42,681 nt of DNA, from NCBI GenBank assembly GCA_027315345.1, contig DAHUYE010000006.1:1-42681 (forward strand), given 5' to 3'. The position numbers were made by a program, and so were the translations under genes. Within the stretch, counting starts at the first letter, position 1, and each line of letters begins with the position of its first letter. The stretch is from Actinomycetota bacterium. Lineage in GTDB: Bacteria > Actinomycetota > Acidimicrobiia > Acidimicrobiales > JAJPHE01. Below the pieces are notes generated by a model, which saw nothing but the letters and a program-made list of their open reading frames with translations, searched no databases and was not told the origin of the DNA. This document shows positions 24,017 through 33,090 of this stretch, piece by piece.

Positions 24017-26578
24017 GTGGGAGCTGATTCAGCTATGGCCAGCCAGGCGCTCGATCTCGGTCGCTACAAGCTCGGGTGGAGCGACGCCGAGGATTACGTC
24101 TTCAAGCCCAAGCGGGGCCTCAACGAGGACATCGTCAACGAGATGTCCTGGATGAAGGGCGAGCCCGACTGGATGCGGAACTTCCGCCTCAAGTCACTGC
24201 GCCACTTCGAACGCCGGCCCCTGCCCACCTGGGGTGGGGACATGTCGGAGATCTTCTTCAACGACATCTACTACTACATCAAGCCCACCGACCGGCAGGT
24301 CGACACCTGGGAGGCCCTGCCCGACTCGGTCAAGGCCACCTACGAGAAGCTGGGCATCCCCGAGGCCGAGCGCAAGTACCTGGCCGGGGTCACCGCGCAG
24401 TACGAGTGCCTGCGGGGCTCGACTCTGGTCTGGACCACCGAAGGCCTGCGGCCGATCAAGGAGATCGGCCCGGGCGATGTCGTCTTCTCCCTGGATGAGG
24501 AGACCAAGCAGGTGGTGACGGCCAAGGTGGTCGCTCAGGCCTGTTCGGGCGAGAAAGAGGTCTTCGAGCTCTCCGCCCGCGGGCGGCGCATCGGCGCCTC
24601 CGCCAATCACCCCTTCCTGGTCCTGCGGGACGAACGCCGGCCCGGCCGCCAGCGGGCCCGGTATAAGACCTCTTGGGTGGCCGTCGAGGATCTCCGGGTC
24701 GGTGACCTGGTGGCCATCCCCACCGACCTGCCGGAGTACGGAGAGTCCGCCACGCTGATCCCGGTGCTGGATTCGGTGGGCCGTTTCCCCCGTCAGTCCT
24801 CGGTCGACTTCTGCTGGTGGGCCGGTCTCTACCTGGGCGACGGTTTCGTCCATCACCGCGGGGCCCACCCCTCGGTGGAGATAGCTATCGATCTCCGGGA
24901 CGAGACGTTGGTGGAGGAGATCCGCCGGGTCACCCTCGACCTGTTCGGCATCGAGATGAGAGTCGCCGCCGACGGGGCCAGACTGGTCGGGACCGGCACC
25001 CGGGTGCTGGCCGAGTTCCTGGAGATGAACGGATTCGGCGGGGGAGCCCTGGGCAAGAGGGTCCCGGAGTGGATGTTCGCTCTTCCGTCTGAGGAGCGGT
25101 TGGCCTTCCTGGCCGGCTATGTCGATGCCGACGGTTACGTGCGCTCCTCCGAGTCGGCCCGCAACGTCGTGCTCACCAGTGCCAACGAGTGTCTGCTCGA
25201 GGACTTCCGGGAGATGGCTCAGCTCAGCGGTATCGGAGTGGGCGCCGTCCGGCCCTTCACCAATGCCCATCCTCATGATGCCGGGCGGCGTCTGACCGCC
25301 TATCGCCTCCACCTGAGTGGACGGTTCGACCGTCTCCCCTGCCGATCTCCCCGCCGGGCCGGGAGGCTGAACGCCCGCGTCTATCACCACACCTACGGCA
25401 GCGCCAAGGGCACCACCTTCAAGAGCCACGCCAGCGAAATGCTGGGTTTTGTGCGGCTCGAAAGCATCGTCTCCCAGGGCGTGGAGGACGTCTACGACAT
25501 CGAGGTCGAGGGCCACCACAACTTCGTGGCCGACGGGTTCATCGTCCACAACTCAGAAGTGGTTTACCACCGGAACCGGGAGGACCTGGAGGCTCAGGGC
25601 GTCCTGTTCTGCGACATGGACACCGCCCTGCGGGAGTACCCGGACCTGGTCAAGCAGTACTTCGCCACCGTGATCCCCCCCAACGACAACAAGTTCTCCG
25701 CCCTCAACTCGGCGGTGTGGTCGGGAGGGTCGTTCATCTATGTGCCCCCTGGGGTCAAGGTGGATATGCCCCTGCAGGCCTACTTCCGGATCAACGCCGA
25801 GAACATGGGCCAGTTCGAGCGCACGCTGATCATCGCCGACGAGGGCTCCCAGGTTCACTACATCGAAGGGTGCTCGGCCCCGGTGTACACCTCCGACTCG
25901 CTGCACTCGGCCGTGGTGGAGATCATCGTCAAGCCCAGCGCCCGGGTCACCTACACCACCATCCAGAACTGGTCGAACAACGTCTTCAACCTGGTGACCA
26001 AGCGGGCCCGCTGTGAGACCGAGGCCCACATGGAGTGGATCGACGGGAACATCGGCTCCCGGCTGACCATGAAGTACCCGGCCGTCTACCTGATGGGCCC
26101 CAAGGCCACCGGAGAGGTCCTGTCCGTCGCCTATGCCGGCGCCGGCCAGCACCAGGACGCCGGGGCCAAGATGGTCCACGCCGCTCCCGAGACGACCTCG
26201 ACCATCATCTCCAAGTCCATCTCCAAGGACGGCGGCCGCACCTCCTACCGGGGCCTGGTCCGGGTCGAGGAGGGCGCCGAGAAGGCCAAGAGCTTCGTGC
26301 GCTGCGACGCCCTCATGCTGGACGAGGACAGCCGGTCGGACACCTACCCCTACATCGAGGTGGCCGAGCAGGACGCCCAGATCGGCCACGAGGCCACCGT
26401 CTCCAAGATCGGTGACGACCAGCTCTTCTACCTGATGAGCCGGGGCCTGTCCGAACAGCAGGCCATGGGCATGATCGTCAACGGGTTCATCGAGCCTGTC
26501 ACCCGGACCCTGCCCATGGAGTACGCGGTGGAGTGGAGCCGGCTGATCGAACTTCAGATGGAGGGCTCCATCGGCTAG
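24017..26578 (+). CDS. sufB: SufB, Fe-S cluster scaffold subunit, interrupted by an intein
   Basis: 853 residues as translated; removing the 382-residue intein leaves about 471, normal for SufB. The first extein (about 1-130) ends LAGVTAQYE and the second resumes SEVVYHNR-like ([11 protein letters not shown]). Conserved SufB parts: [69 protein letters not shown] (Cys equivalent to the essential E. coli SufB cysteine), and [23 protein letters not shown]. With SufD and SufC it forms the scaffold that builds Fe-S clusters from SufS/SufU-delivered sulfur. GTG 24017 or ATG 24035 may be the start; AGGAG at 23997-24001 is the nearest ribosome site. Confidence 0.95.
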   Translation: MGADSAMASQALDLGRYKLGWSDAEDYVFKPKRGLNEDIVNEMSWMKGEPDWMRNFRLKSLRHFERRPLPTWGGDMSEIFFNDIYYYIKPTDRQVDTWEALPDSVKATYEKLGIPEAERKYLAGVTAQYECLRGSTLVWTTEGLRPIKEIGPGDVVFSLDEETKQVVTAKVVAQACSGEKEVFELSARGRRIGASANHPFLVLRDERRPGRQRARYKTSWVAVEDLRVGDLVAIPTDLPEYGESATLIPVLDSVGRFPRQSSVDFCWWAGLYLGDGFVHHRGAHPSVEIAIDLRDETLVEEIRRVTLDLFGIEMRVAADGARLVGTGTRVLAEFLEMNGFGGGALGKRVPEWMFALPSEERLAFLAGYVDADGYVRSSESARNVVLTSANECLLEDFREMAQLSGIGVGAVRPFTNAHPHDAGRRLTAYRLHLSGRFDRLPCRSPRRAGRLNARVYHHTYGSAKGTTFKSHASEMLGFVRLESIVSQGVEDVYDIEVEGHHNFVADGFIVHNSEVVYHRNREDLEAQGVLFCDMDTALREYPDLVKQYFATVIPPNDNKFSALNSAVWSGGSFIYVPPGVKVDMPLQAYFRINAENMGQFERTLIIADEGSQVHYIEGCSAPVYTSDSLHSAVVEIIVKPSARVTYTTIQNWSNNVFNLVTKRARCETEAHMEWIDGNIGSRLTMKYPAVYLMGPKATGEVLSVAYAGAGQHQDAGAKMVHAAPETTSTIISKSISKDGGRTSYRGLVRVEEGAEKAKSFVRCDALMLDEDSRSDTYPYIEVAEQDAQIGHEATVSKIGDDQLFYLMSRGLSEQQAMGMIVNGFIEPVTRTLPMEYAVEWSRLIELQMEGSIG
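24407..25552 (+). mobile_element. Intein with LAGLIDADG homing endonuclease inside sufB
   Basis: In-frame insertion of 382 residues between AQYE and SEVVYH of SufB. All splicing residues are present: Cys1 (CLRGSTLVW), block B His ([11 protein letters not shown]), penultimate His and terminal Asn (GFIVHN), and Ser as the +1 extein residue. Block F is [14 protein letters not shown]. The endonuclease part has both dodecapeptide motifs, LYLGDGFV and [11 protein letters not shown], each with its catalytic acid, so it may still be active. Some codons (ATA, TTG, AAT, CAT) are less GC-biased than in the exteins, in keeping with horizontal spread. Confidence 0.95.
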
Positions 26579-26591
26579 CCGGTCGGCCGGC
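26578..26591. terminator. Short bidirectional hairpin between sufB and the binding protein
   Basis: GCCGG-TCGG-CCGGC hairpin (5-bp stem, 4-base loop) overlapping the sufB stop in the 17-base convergent gap. There is no T-run, so it is weak evidence for termination. Confidence 0.35.
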
Positions 26592-26595
26592 GGTC

Positions 26596-28377
26596 CTACT
26601 TCCCGAAGCAGCTGAGTTGGGTGTGGGCCGGTCCCCACTGCGATCGGCCCGAGGGGTCGATCGGTAGCCACTGGCCGTTGTCACAGTTCTGCCATGAGCC
26701 GGCCTTACCGTCCCGCTGGCTGGTGTCGGTCGGGCTCCACCATCCGATCTGAACGGTGGCCTGCGGGTTGAAGATGCCCGGGCCGAACCGCCAGGCGCCC
26801 TCCATCCCCGTCGGGGTGGCCGGCAGCGAGTCCATCCCCCTCTCGAAGGTGGCCGGGGTCAGGTCCGGCCCGGCCGCCTGCAGGCCGATGAAGAGCTGGA
26901 CCAGGGTGAAGTAGGCCTCGTCGTAGTAGAGCTCGGCCGGTGAACCGGAGGGATCGGCCAGCTTGAAGGCCCGGTAGGCCTCGTTGTTGGCCTGGGACGG
27001 GTACTGACCGCCGTCGGAGAGGGCGTGGGACCACTCGTTCTGGTTCTCCAGGCGGCCCTGGGGGTCGAGGTAGTTGGGCTCGAACCACTCGGGGAAGTAG
27101 TTCTCTGAGGAGGCGGAGTTGGACAGGAAGATGGGCACGATCGGGTCGCAGAAGCAGATGACGGTGGTGACCCCGGACGCCTTCATCTGAGCCACCATGC
27201 TGGCCGCCTCGCTCTCATAGGAGGTCACGTCGATGGCGTAGCTGACCTGCTTGGCGATCGTCACTCCGCAGCCCGACAGCTGGCCCTTGATCTCGTTGGC
27301 CACCTCCAGATACTCAGGGTTCTCCGGGGTGATGAGGCCGAACTTGCGGGTCTGCTTCTGGTAGAGGGCATCCCCGGCGTAGACGGCCGGCAGACCGGCG
27401 GCCCGCGCACAGATGGAGTTACCCAGCAGGTCGGCGCCCTGGGTGCCACTGGGGGTGAACGACCACCAGTAGGGGGCGTAGCGCTGGTAATAGGACTCCG
27501 GGAAGCCGAGGGGCCCCATGGCGATGACGCCCTGCTGGGCCAGCCCGGTCCAGTACGGGTTGGAGCCCTTGAGCTGGAAGGTGACGTCGGCGAAGGCCCC
27601 CAGACCCCGGGCCGTGACGGCGTCGGCCTGGGCCTGGGCCTGGTCCTGGCCCTCGTCCTCGAGGATGTAGTCGCCCTGGCCCTGGTAGCTCTTGAGAACG
27701 ACCTTGCGGCCGTAGAGCTCGAAGTCCTTGTTGAACAGGCCGATGAAGGTGTTGAGATCGGCGATGTAATCCGCGTCGGGAGCCGGGGCGGCGGCCCCGG
27801 CGGCGGCGTAGACGGCGGCGTCCTGGGCGGAGTTGCCGACCCGGTAGCTGAGGGTGATGGTGCGGGCCGTCACCCCGTGGGAGGTGGCCCCGCCGTTGTT
27901 ACCGCTGAACTGGGCCACGCAGGGCGGGGCGTAGGCCGACCAGGGAACCTGTTTGACCCCGGGCCCGCAGTGCACACCGCTGCGGGCCACACCGCTGGTC
28001 GAGCCGGCCGCGGCCACCCCGGCCGAGCCCGGGGAGCTGGCGCCGCCCGCCGCCGCTCCCGATCCGCCCGTAGTGGCCACCGCCCCGGGGCCGCCGGCCG
28101 GGGAGGACGCTGTCCCGCCACCGGCGGCGGTGCCGGCTGAACCCGCCGAGGAAGCCCCGGCCACTCCGCCCGACGCCCCGGATGAAGCCTGTATCCCAGA
28201 GGGACCGAAGCTGGACTGGGTCGGCGTCCTGGAGGTGGAGGGCACCAGGATGACGACCATCAGGACGGCCAGCGCTCCGACCGCCAGAGGGGCGTAACGG
28301 CGGGCCACCCGGGCGATGTAGGCGCGCACGATCTGCTCGACCTGAGCGGCGTCTACTCCGTTGGGCTCCACTTCCAC
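26596..28377 (-). CDS. Membrane-anchored ABC-type substrate-binding protein (type 1 periplasmic fold)
   Basis: About 593 residues from GTG 28377, preceded by GGAGGGAC. A short cytoplasmic N-terminus (VEQIVRAYIARVARRYAP) leads into one membrane helix (LAVGALAVLMVVILVP). A Gly/Ala/Ser-rich linker of about 80 residues follows, then a type 1 periplasmic-binding domain like those of branched-chain amino-acid and amide importers. Seen: ADYIADLNTFIGLFNKDFELYGRKV, GLITPENPEYLEVANEIKGQL and YYDEAYFTLVQLFIGLQAAG. There is no lipobox; it seems tethered by the helix. No permease or ATPase genes are adjacent, so the ligand and transporter are unknown. It separates sufB from the rest of the suf genes, which is unusual. 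Confidence 0.82.
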   Translation of the reverse strand: MEVEPNGVDAAQVEQIVRAYIARVARRYAPLAVGALAVLMVVILVPSTSRTPTQSSFGPSGIQASSGASGGVAGASSAGSAGTAAGGGTASSPAGGPGAVATTGGSGAAAGGASSPGSAGVAAAGSTSGVARSGVHCGPGVKQVPWSAYAPPCVAQFSGNNGGATSHGVTARTITLSYRVGNSAQDAAVYAAAGAAAPAPDADYIADLNTFIGLFNKDFELYGRKVVLKSYQGQGDYILEDEGQDQAQAQADAVTARGLGAFADVTFQLKGSNPYWTGLAQQGVIAMGPLGFPESYYQRYAPYWWSFTPSGTQGADLLGNSICARAAGLPAVYAGDALYQKQTRKFGLITPENPEYLEVANEIKGQLSGCGVTIAKQVSYAIDVTSYESEAASMVAQMKASGVTTVICFCDPIVPIFLSNSASSENYFPEWFEPNYLDPQGRLENQNEWSHALSDGGQYPSQANNEAYRAFKLADPSGSPAELYYDEAYFTLVQLFIGLQAAGPDLTPATFERGMDSLPATPTGMEGAWRFGPGIFNPQATVQIGWWSPTDTSQRDGKAGSWQNCDNGQWLPIDPSGRSQWGPAHTQLSCFGK

Positions 28378-28601
28378 CGTCCCTCCGCCATCCCCGTCGG
28401 CGGCCCCGGGCCCGGCCGGACCCGGGCGCCGGGAGCCTAATGGGGGTCGACCACCTGACTCCCTCCGTGGACGAGGCTGGTCACCGAGCCGCCAACAGGT
28501 GAGCACTGACGGAGCCAGGGCCTTGAGCCCTAATGGCCGCCGGGGCCGGGGAAGGCTTCGTCACCGGCCGGAGCCCGGCTTCCGTCTGGAAGACTGTAGG
28601 C

Positions 28602-28955
28602 ATGCCCATGAGGGAGGAGTGCAAGCACTTCCAGAGCCGGACCTACGCCTCAGGCGAGGTGGCCCGGTTCTGCGTGCTCGATCTCGCTCCCGAGGCGCCC
28701 TGGCGCTGCCCGGAAGGCTGTGACCGCTACGAGCGCCGCCTGGCCGACGCCGGCTGGACTCACGGCAGCCTGGTTTCCCCGGCGGTGGAGGATGAGCCGG
28801 AGGAGCCGGCCGGTGATGTGGCCGCCCTGCTCGATCAGGCCGAGGAGGTTGTCAACGCCGTGGTGCCCGACGCCCTGGCTGAGGTGGAACGCCAGCGGTC
28901 CGGCCGGCCCCGCTGGAGGCGCTGGCTGGGCCGGGGCCCCGGGGGGGACCGCTGA
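28602..28955 (+). CDS. Small four-Cys protein upstream of sufD
   Basis: About 117 residues from ATG 28602; a second ATG at 28608 and one at 28533 are also in frame. The N-terminal 45 residues hold four cysteines (EECKHF, RFCVLD, WRCPEGCDRY), spaced as if for a metal or Fe-S cluster. The middle is acidic (EDEPEEPAGD) and the C-terminus Arg/Gly-rich (RPRWRRWLGRG). I do not recognise a family. The reading frame ends in a four-base CTGA overlap with the likely sufD start, so it is probably expressed with sufD-Rieske-sufC and may take part in Fe-S assembly or sense it. The 224 bases before it hold no other gene. Confidence 0.7.
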   Translation: MPMREECKHFQSRTYASGEVARFCVLDLAPEAPWRCPEGCDRYERRLADAGWTHGSLVSPAVEDEPEEPAGDVAALLDQAEEVVNAVVPDALAEVERQRSGRPRWRRWLGRGPGGDR

Positions 28956-30244
28956 GGTCCTTAACCGCCGACGCGGTCAGAGCACTGGGCGGGCCGGACT
29001 GGCTGGTCACGGCGCGGCTGGAGGCGTTGGCGCGCTTCTCCTCGGCCGGGCTGCCCAGCTCGGCGGAGGAGATCTGGCGATACAGCCGGATCGATGACCT
29101 CGACCTGGACGCCTTCGAACTGAGCGATGCCGGCGACGCCGTCGCCGCAGATGTCGGCGTCGGCGTCGGTACCGGGTCGGGTGACCCGGCGGCCAGGGTG
29201 GACATTCTCGACGGCTGGGTGAGCTCCGTCGAGCTGTCGGCGTCGGCCCGGGCGGCGGGACTATCCGTCCGCCGGCTGAGCGAACTGACCGAGGCGCCCG
29301 GCGGGGTCGGCGGGCTGGCCGAAGGGGCGGATGCCTTTGTCGATATGGCCACGGCCATGGCTCCCGACGCCCTGCTGATCGAGGTGCCGGCCGGCAAGGC
29401 CATCGCCGGCCCGGTGCTGGTGACCCATCGTCTGCGGGGCGGGGGCCGGGCCACCGCCTCGCAGACGCTGGTGCGGGCCGGCCGGGCCAGCCAGGTCAGC
29501 GTGATCGAGACGCTCGTCTCGGACGAGTCGGTTGCCCTGCATGTCCCGGTGGTCGAACTGTGGCTGGATGAGGCCGCCAACGTCGATTACGCCGGGCTTC
29601 AGCTGCTCGGGCGTTCGGCCTGGTGCCTCGGGCATCAGGTCAGCCAGGTCGGCCGGGACGCCACCCTGCGATCCCTGAGCGTCGCCCTGGGAGGCGACTA
29701 CGCCCGGCTGCGCACCGATTCCCGCCTGACCGGGGCCGGGGGCTCGACCCGATTGCTGGCCCTGTATTTCGGGGAGGGCACCCAGATGCACGACTTTCGC
29801 ACCCTCCAGGACCACTCCGCCCCCAAGACCACGTCCGATCTGCTGTTCAAGGGAGCGGTTCAGGACGAAGCCAACGGGGTCTACTCCGGGCTGATCCGGG
29901 TCCGCCGGGGAGCGGTGGGGACCAACGCCTTCCAGACCAACCGGAACCTGGTGCTGGCCGAGGGAGCGACGGCATGGTCGGTTCCGAACCTCGAGATCGA
30001 GGAAAACGACGTCCGCTGCAGCCACGCCTCGGCGGTCGGACCGGTGGACGAGGAGCAGATGTATTACCTCCAGAGCCGGGGGATCCGTCCGGAGGTGGCC
30101 GAGCGGCTGATCGTGCTGGGCTTCTTCGATGATCTGCTGGTCGGGGCGCCGGCGCCGGCCCTGCACCCGACCGTGCGCCGGATGGTCTCGGACAAGCTTC
30201 AGCGCCACCTGGCTTCGGCCCTGCCCAGGCCGGGGGCGGCGTGA
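28952..30244 (+). CDS. sufD: SufD, Fe-S assembly scaffold subunit, apparent CTG start
   Basis: About 430 residues from CTG 28952. SufD forms the SufBC2D complex with SufB and SufC. Seen: N-terminal helix AVRALGGPDWLVTARLEALARF, EEIWRYSRID, the beta-helix core, LLFKGAVQDEANGVYSGLIRV, TNRNLVLAEGATAWSVPNLEIEENDVRCSHASAVG and YYLQSRGI. There is no in-frame ATG, GTG or TTG upstream of TTG 29027, which would remove the conserved N-terminal helix. CTG 28952 overlaps the upstream stop as CTGA, has a G-run just before it, and gives a normal length. It overlaps the Rieske gene by four bases (GTGA). Confidence 0.9.
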   Translation: MRSLTADAVRALGGPDWLVTARLEALARFSSAGLPSSAEEIWRYSRIDDLDLDAFELSDAGDAVAADVGVGVGTGSGDPAARVDILDGWVSSVELSASARAAGLSVRRLSELTEAPGGVGGLAEGADAFVDMATAMAPDALLIEVPAGKAIAGPVLVTHRLRGGGRATASQTLVRAGRASQVSVIETLVSDESVALHVPVVELWLDEAANVDYAGLQLLGRSAWCLGHQVSQVGRDATLRSLSVALGGDYARLRTDSRLTGAGGSTRLLALYFGEGTQMHDFRTLQDHSAPKTTSDLLFKGAVQDEANGVYSGLIRVRRGAVGTNAFQTNRNLVLAEGATAWSVPNLEIEENDVRCSHASAVGPVDEEQMYYLQSRGIRPEVAERLIVLGFFDDLLVGAPAPALHPTVRRMVSDKLQRHLASALPRPGAA

Positions 30245-30561
30245 AGGTCAAACAGCTCCGCCTCTGTTCGGTGGACGAGGTGGAGCCGGGGTCGGCCCGC
30301 CGTTTCGATGTGGAGGGACATCGCATCGCCCTCATCCGGATCGGGGACGACTTCTACGCCCTGGGCGACCGCTGCAGCCACGCCAACGTCTCCCTGGCCG
30401 AGGGCGAGGTCTACCCGGACGAGCTCGAGATCGAGTGCTGGAAGCACGGCAGCACCTTCTCCCTGGTCACGGGCAAGCCGCAGTCACTGCCCGCCACCAA
30501 GCCGGTGCCGGTCTACGACGTCAGCATCGAGGGCAGCGACGTGATGGTGAAGGTCTCGTGA
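30241..30561 (+). CDS. Rieske-type [2Fe-2S] ferredoxin
   Basis: 106 residues with both Rieske ligand boxes: DRCSHANVSL (Cys-x-His) and IECWKHGSTFSL (Cys-x2-His), followed by TGKPQSLPATKPVPVYDV. This is the non-heme dioxygenase-type ferredoxin often present between sufD and sufC in actinobacteria, where it may be an electron donor during Fe-S assembly. It is joined by GTGA overlaps to sufD before it and sufC after it, which is strong evidence for a shared transcript and a Suf-linked function rather than a dioxygenase partner. Confidence 0.92.
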   Translation: MKVKQLRLCSVDEVEPGSARRFDVEGHRIALIRIGDDFYALGDRCSHANVSLAEGEVYPDELEIECWKHGSTFSLVTGKPQSLPATKPVPVYDVSIEGSDVMVKVS

Positions 30562-31370
30562 GTTCCAGCCTCTGCATCCAGGGCCTCACCGCCTCGGTGG
30601 GCGGTAAGGAGATCCTGCGCGGCATCGACCTAGAGGTCGGCGCCGGCCAGGTCCACGCCGTCATGGGGCCCAACGGCTCGGGCAAGAGCACCCTGGCCCA
30701 CGTCCTCATGGGCCGGCCCGGCTACGAGGTCACCGGGGGCTCGGTCACCATCGACGGAGTCGAGTTGCTGGGCCTGGCCACCTGGGAGCGGGCCCAGGCC
30801 GGCCTCTTCCTGGCCCTGCAGTACCCCGTCGAGGTGCCCGGGGTCTCCATGGCCGACGCTCTGGAGGAGGCGGTGGCCGCTGCCGGTGGCGACCGCCGGG
30901 ACGTGGTCGAGCGCCTGGCCGCCGAAGCCGTGCGGGTGGGCCAGGACCCGGCCATCCTCAGGCGGGCCATCAACGTGGACATGTCCGGAGGGGAGAAGAA
31001 GCGCAACGAGACGCTGCAGCTGGGCGTGTTGCGGCCCCGCTTCGCCGTGCTGGACGAGATCGACTCCGGGCTGGATGTGGACGCCCTGCGCATGGTCTCG
31101 TCCCGGGTGGAGGCGGCCACCACCGAGTTCGGGCTCGGGGTGCTGGCCATCACCCACTACAGCCGGCTGCTCAACGAGTTGCACCCCGACGTGGTGCACG
31201 TGCTGGCCCGGGGCCGGATCGTGGACACGGGCGGACCCGACATGGCCACCGAGCTGGAGCGCACCGGCTACGCCGCCTACGGCGGCGACACGGAGGAGCC
31301 CGTCACCGGGGCGGGAGGGGCCGGGGACCCGGCAGCGGGGGGAGATCCCTTCGCCGATCCGCTGGCCTGA
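30558..31370 (+). CDS. sufC: SufC ATPase, copy 1 (with sufD)
   Basis: About 270 residues. The GTG start overlaps the Rieske stop by four bases. It is the ATPase of the SufBCD scaffold: Walker A GPNGSGKSTLA, signature NVDMSGGEKKRNE, Walker B FAVLDEIDSGLDVDALR, H-loop ITHYSRLL. It differs from copy 2 in having a Gly/Pro/Asp-rich C-terminal tail of about 25 residues and an Ala-rich stretch (EAVAAAGGDRRDVVERLAAEAV) in the helical region that contacts SufB/SufD. All catalytic residues are intact in both copies. It ends at a strong inverted repeat shared with the convergent acyltransferase gene. Confidence 0.93.
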   Translation: MSSSLCIQGLTASVGGKEILRGIDLEVGAGQVHAVMGPNGSGKSTLAHVLMGRPGYEVTGGSVTIDGVELLGLATWERAQAGLFLALQYPVEVPGVSMADALEEAVAAAGGDRRDVVERLAAEAVRVGQDPAILRRAINVDMSGGEKKRNETLQLGVLRPRFAVLDEIDSGLDVDALRMVSSRVEAATTEFGLGVLAITHYSRLLNELHPDVVHVLARGRIVDTGGPDMATELERTGYAAYGGDTEEPVTGAGGAGDPAAGGDPFADPLA

Positions 31371-31394
31371 GGCGGCCGGCCGCGGCCCTCAGGC
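31365..31394. terminator. Bidirectional hairpin between sufC and the acyltransferase
   Basis: GCCTGAGG (31365-31372) pairs with CCTCAGGC (31387-31394) around a further GC-palindromic centre (GCGGCCGGCCGC). It spans the sufC stop codon in a 42-base convergent gap, so it can end both transcripts. There is no T-run. Confidence 0.55.
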
Positions 31395-31412
31395 TGTCCG
31401 GCGCTCAGGCGG

Positions 31413-32606
31413 TCACGCCGTCGGCGCCGGCGACGGTCCGGAGGCCGTGTCTCCCCATCTCGTCCGCCAGCGCAGGAACGGGGCCTCGATCACGGCGTAG
31501 CTGGCCAGGGCTACCGCCACGCACACGGCGGCGTCGATGACCAGATGACCCAGGAACCCGCCCAGGGCCCGGGGGCCGAGGTGGGTGACGATGGGCAGAT
31601 GCCAGAGGTACAGGCTGTAGGAGGCGGTGCCCAGGACGGCCAGGGGCCGCCACCCGAGCATCCGCACCGGGGCCGAGGGCCGCAGGGGCAGGACGCAGGC
31701 CCCCAGCAGCAGGAACGAGGCCGCCCCGGCCAGCAGGTCCCACTGGTAGCGGTAGAAGACCACGGCCCAGAGGACGGCCGAGCCGGCCATCCAGACCCGG
31801 CTGTCGGTCATGACGGCCTGGACGACAAAGCGCCCCGGCGCCCGTGCGGCCGGGACCTCGCCGGCCACCTTGGCCAGCGCCAGCAACATCCCGGGCAGGA
31901 AGAAGAAGAAGTTGGCCGGGAGGTTGTACTCGACCAGCGGGCCGGGGTGGGCGGCGTGCAGATAGGCCACCCAGCGATAGGCGCCGGCGGCACCGGCCAG
32001 GACCACCAGCCAGGCCGCCGCCAGAGGCAGGGAACGGCGCGACAGCCGGGCCAGGACGAAGGCCAGGAAGGGCAGCAGTAAGTAGAACATGGCCTCCACC
32101 ACCAGGGACCACATGGGCCCGTCCACCTGGCCCACCGTCCGGCCGGAGAAGTTCTCCCCGAAGAGGAGGTACGCCACCCAGTCGATGCCCGGTGCCCGCA
32201 GGACCAGCAGGTAGGTCAGCGCCACGGCGTAATACAGCGGAAGGATGCGCAAGGCCCGGTTGCGGGCGTAGCGGGCCAGGCTCAGCCGCTGGCCGGATCC
32301 GAAGCTCTGCCGGGCGAAAGGCAGGAAGAGCAGGTACCCGGACAGACTGAAGAAGAGGTAGACGCCGAAGCCTCCGCCCAGGAGAGCGCGGTGCAGCCAG
32401 CTCCGGTAGGCGGTGGCGCCGAATCCCACCGATACTCCGTAGACGTGGCCTTCCAGCACGGCCAGGGCGGCGATGGCGCGCAGTGACTCGACCCGGGCCG
32501 ACCGGAGCTCACCGGCCTGGTTGACCTCGGGAGCGCGCCCGCCGGTGTTCAGGATGCGGCGGCGTCCAGTCCCTGGTCGAGCGTGTTCCACGACAGGGTG
32601 GCGCAT
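31413..32606 (-). CDS. Acyltransferase 3 (OafA/YrhL-like) membrane protein
   Basis: About 397 residues with some ten membrane helices. Hallmarks of the acyltransferase-3 family: LRAIAALAVLEGHVYG in helix 1 (His), FGVYLFFSLSGYLLFLPFAR, RNRALRILPLYYAV, GPMWSLVVEAMFYLLLPFLA, and near the end YSLYLWHLPIVTHLG. Members O-acylate sugars or antibiotics at the cell envelope. ATG 32606 and GTG 32591 are the only usable starts, so the gene overlaps the 3' end of sufU by 43-58 bases in another frame. It may therefore be transcribed from the sufC2-sufS-sufU promoter although it is not a Suf gene. Confidence 0.88.
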   Translation of the reverse strand: MRHPVVEHARPGTGRRRILNTGGRAPEVNQAGELRSARVESLRAIAALAVLEGHVYGVSVGFGATAYRSWLHRALLGGGFGVYLFFSLSGYLLFLPFARQSFGSGQRLSLARYARNRALRILPLYYAVALTYLLVLRAPGIDWVAYLLFGENFSGRTVGQVDGPMWSLVVEAMFYLLLPFLAFVLARLSRRSLPLAAAWLVVLAGAAGAYRWVAYLHAAHPGPLVEYNLPANFFFFLPGMLLALAKVAGEVPAARAPGRFVVQAVMTDSRVWMAGSAVLWAVVFYRYQWDLLAGAASFLLLGACVLPLRPSAPVRMLGWRPLAVLGTASYSLYLWHLPIVTHLGPRALGGFLGHLVIDAAVCVAVALASYAVIEAPFLRWRTRWGDTASGPSPAPTA

Positions 32607-33070
32607 TTGATCCGGACGGGGAACTTGACCACGCCCTGGAGGGCCTCGAGGTCACCCAGAGGGGGTGTCTCGGCCGCAGGCGGGCCGTCCGGTTCCGCCC
32701 CGGAGCCGCCTTGACCGTCGAGGTCCCCGTCCCCGTCGGAGCCGCCCGGCCCGTCCAGGCCGGCCTCGTGGATTGACATCATGGCCTTGAAGGCCCGGAT
32801 GAGGGCCTTGGCCTCGGCCACGGTGCGGCCCTTGACGGCGGCGGACATCATCGACGCCGAGGACTGGCTGATGGAACAGCCCTGGCCGGTGATGGAGAGG
32901 TCGGCCACCCGGTCGTCGCGCACGTCGAGGTAGAGGACGATCTCATCCCCGCAGAGGGGGTTGAAACCTTCCACCCGGTGGGCGGGCGGCACGGCCAGCT
33001 CCCCCCGGTTGCGGGGGTTCCGGTAGTGGTCGAGGATGATCTCCCGGTAGAGATCTTCGAGTCCGGGCAT
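32549..33070 (-). CDS. sufU: SufU, NifU-like sulfur acceptor/zinc protein
   Basis: 173 residues. YREIILDHYRNPRNRGEL is the standard N-terminus; the three Cys positions are FNPLCGDEI, GQGCSISQSS and RIKCATLSW, as in SufU, which exchanges zinc and takes persulfide sulfur from SufS. The insert between the second and third Cys is unusually long and Gly/Asp/Pro-rich (about residues 105-135). It replaces the shorter charged loop seen in other SufU proteins. It follows sufS by 20 bases. The window shows no SufT/PaaD gene after it; the acyltransferase takes that place. Confidence 0.93.
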   Translation of the reverse strand: MPGLEDLYREIILDHYRNPRNRGELAVPPAHRVEGFNPLCGDEIVLYLDVRDDRVADLSITGQGCSISQSSASMMSAAVKGRTVAEAKALIRAFKAMMSIHEAGLDGPGGSDGDGDLDGQGGSGAEPDGPPAAETPPLGDLEALQGVVKFPVRIKCATLSWNTLDQGLDAAAS

Positions 33071-33090
33071 GGCGGTCTGCTCTCTCCTGG

